From a bacterium (GTDB lineage Bacteria > Tectomicrobia > Entotheonellia > Entotheonellales > Entotheonellaceae), in contig JAPULM010000560.1 in the NCBI GenBank assembly GCA_027294925.1, positions 1 to 5,850 on the forward strand: DNA of 5,850 nucleotides, read 5' to 3'. The position numbers were made by a program, and so were the translations under genes. Below the pieces are notes generated by a model. It did no database searches. It was not told the DNA's origin and was given only the letters and a program-made list of their open reading frames with translations. This document shows positions 5,583 to 5,850 of this stretch, in pieces; the first letter of the stretch is position 1; every line of letters starts with the position of its first letter.

Positions 5583-5850
5583 TAAGCAGATGAAGTTGCG
5601 AGGCAAAGGTCTGGTAGAGTGCGGCGGAAATCCGTGCCCGGTGCGCCGACGCATCATTGTCCGTCAGGGCGGGGAGAATCCGCCCGCCCACACGGGGCAT
5701 GCAAGGGCGGTACGCCGTTCGAGAGCGGGGGAGAGGCGGGTCACACCGAGCACAGCTGCGCGTAGGCCCATGAAACATAGCCAAGGAGTAGGCGCGTTGT
5801 GTGCACGACTCATGCAATATTTGCCGGTGCAGCTGATCGACAGGGCAGCG
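5560..5850 (-). CDS. Possible C-terminal end of an unknown protein (doubtful)
   Basis: One minus-strand frame is open from the right edge of the window to TGA at 5560-5562, 96 residues. Its two ends look protein-like (VDQLHRQILHES near the edge; ISAALYQTFASQLHLLIDRL at the C-terminus, an amphipathic helix). The middle, rich in Cys, Pro and Arg, does not look like a folded domain. I recognise no family. Its stop would fall in the spacer of promoter P1, which is possible for an upstream gene in the same direction. A GC hairpin (GGGCGG 5667-5672 with CCGCCC 5680-5685) lies inside it, and a neighbouring frame is also open from the edge to 5664. So the stretch may equally be non-coding or a decayed gene. 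Confidence 0.25.
   Translation of the reverse strand, partial: RCPVDQLHRQILHESCTQRAYSLAMFHGPTRSCARCDPPLPRSRTAYRPCMPRVGGRILPALTDNDASAHRARISAALYQTFASQLHLLIDRLDNL
5562..5579. promoter_or_regulatory. Inverted repeat within the P1 spacer, candidate operator
   Basis: ACAGG (5562-5566) and CCTGT (5575-5579) are perfect inverted arms 8 bp apart, with one further matching pair inside (5568/5573). The repeat fills the spacer between the -35 and -10 boxes, where a bound repressor would block RNA polymerase. A second short repeat, CTGT-N5-ACAG (minus strand, 5553-5565), overlaps the -10 box. No regulator gene is visible in the window. Confidence 0.45.

Noticed and set aside
5664..5850. A second minus-strand frame open from the window edge.
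   Set aside because: About 62 codons with no recognisable motif, competing with another open frame over the same bases; not supportable as a gene.

Overview
The window looks like ordinary chromosomal DNA of a Gram-negative-type bacterium. It has moderately high GC, bacterial Shine-Dalgarno sites, a Tat-exported periplasmic binding protein and a c-di-GMP-related EAL-HDOD protein. The phylum cannot be fixed from the sequence. An uncultured proteobacterial or Tectomicrobia/Methylomirabilota-like lineage would fit, but that is a guess. There are no RNA genes, CRISPR arrays, insertion sequences or phage genes.

Left part (1-1894, plus strand): the C-terminal 200 residues of a GNAT-fold protein of the LuxI/FeeM N-acyl synthase type, a weak terminator-like hairpin, then a complete 401-residue EAL-HDOD protein. 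Both genes point towards signalling.

Right part (1958-5383, minus strand): a carbohydrate-type (CUT1/MalEFG-like) ABC importer in the order binding protein, MalF-like permease, MalG-like permease. The permease genes overlap by 11 bp. The two transcription directions converge at 1895-1957, where a nested inverted repeat could end both. No ATPase gene lies in the window, so the pump needs a subunit encoded elsewhere or just outside.

The regulatory layout is the most interesting part. Two good sigma70-type promoters read on the minus strand, each with a 17-bp spacer. P1 (TTGACA/TATACA, 5554-5582) lies ahead of the binding-protein gene and carries an inverted repeat filling its spacer. P2 (TTGATA/TATATA, 3887-3915) lies between the binding protein and the permeases, and a 22-bp palindrome sits over its -10 box. 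A strong GC-rich hairpin (3969-4005) lies between the binding-protein stop and P2. The binding protein and the permeases can therefore be expressed at different levels and perhaps under separate control.

The last 467 bases (5384-5850) hold P1, a leader of about 160 nt, and a possible but unproven gene end on the minus strand. I found no convincing undescribed system. The best leads are the two palindrome-bearing promoters, the missing ATPase, and the acyl-synthase-like gene beside a c-di-GMP-type regulator.
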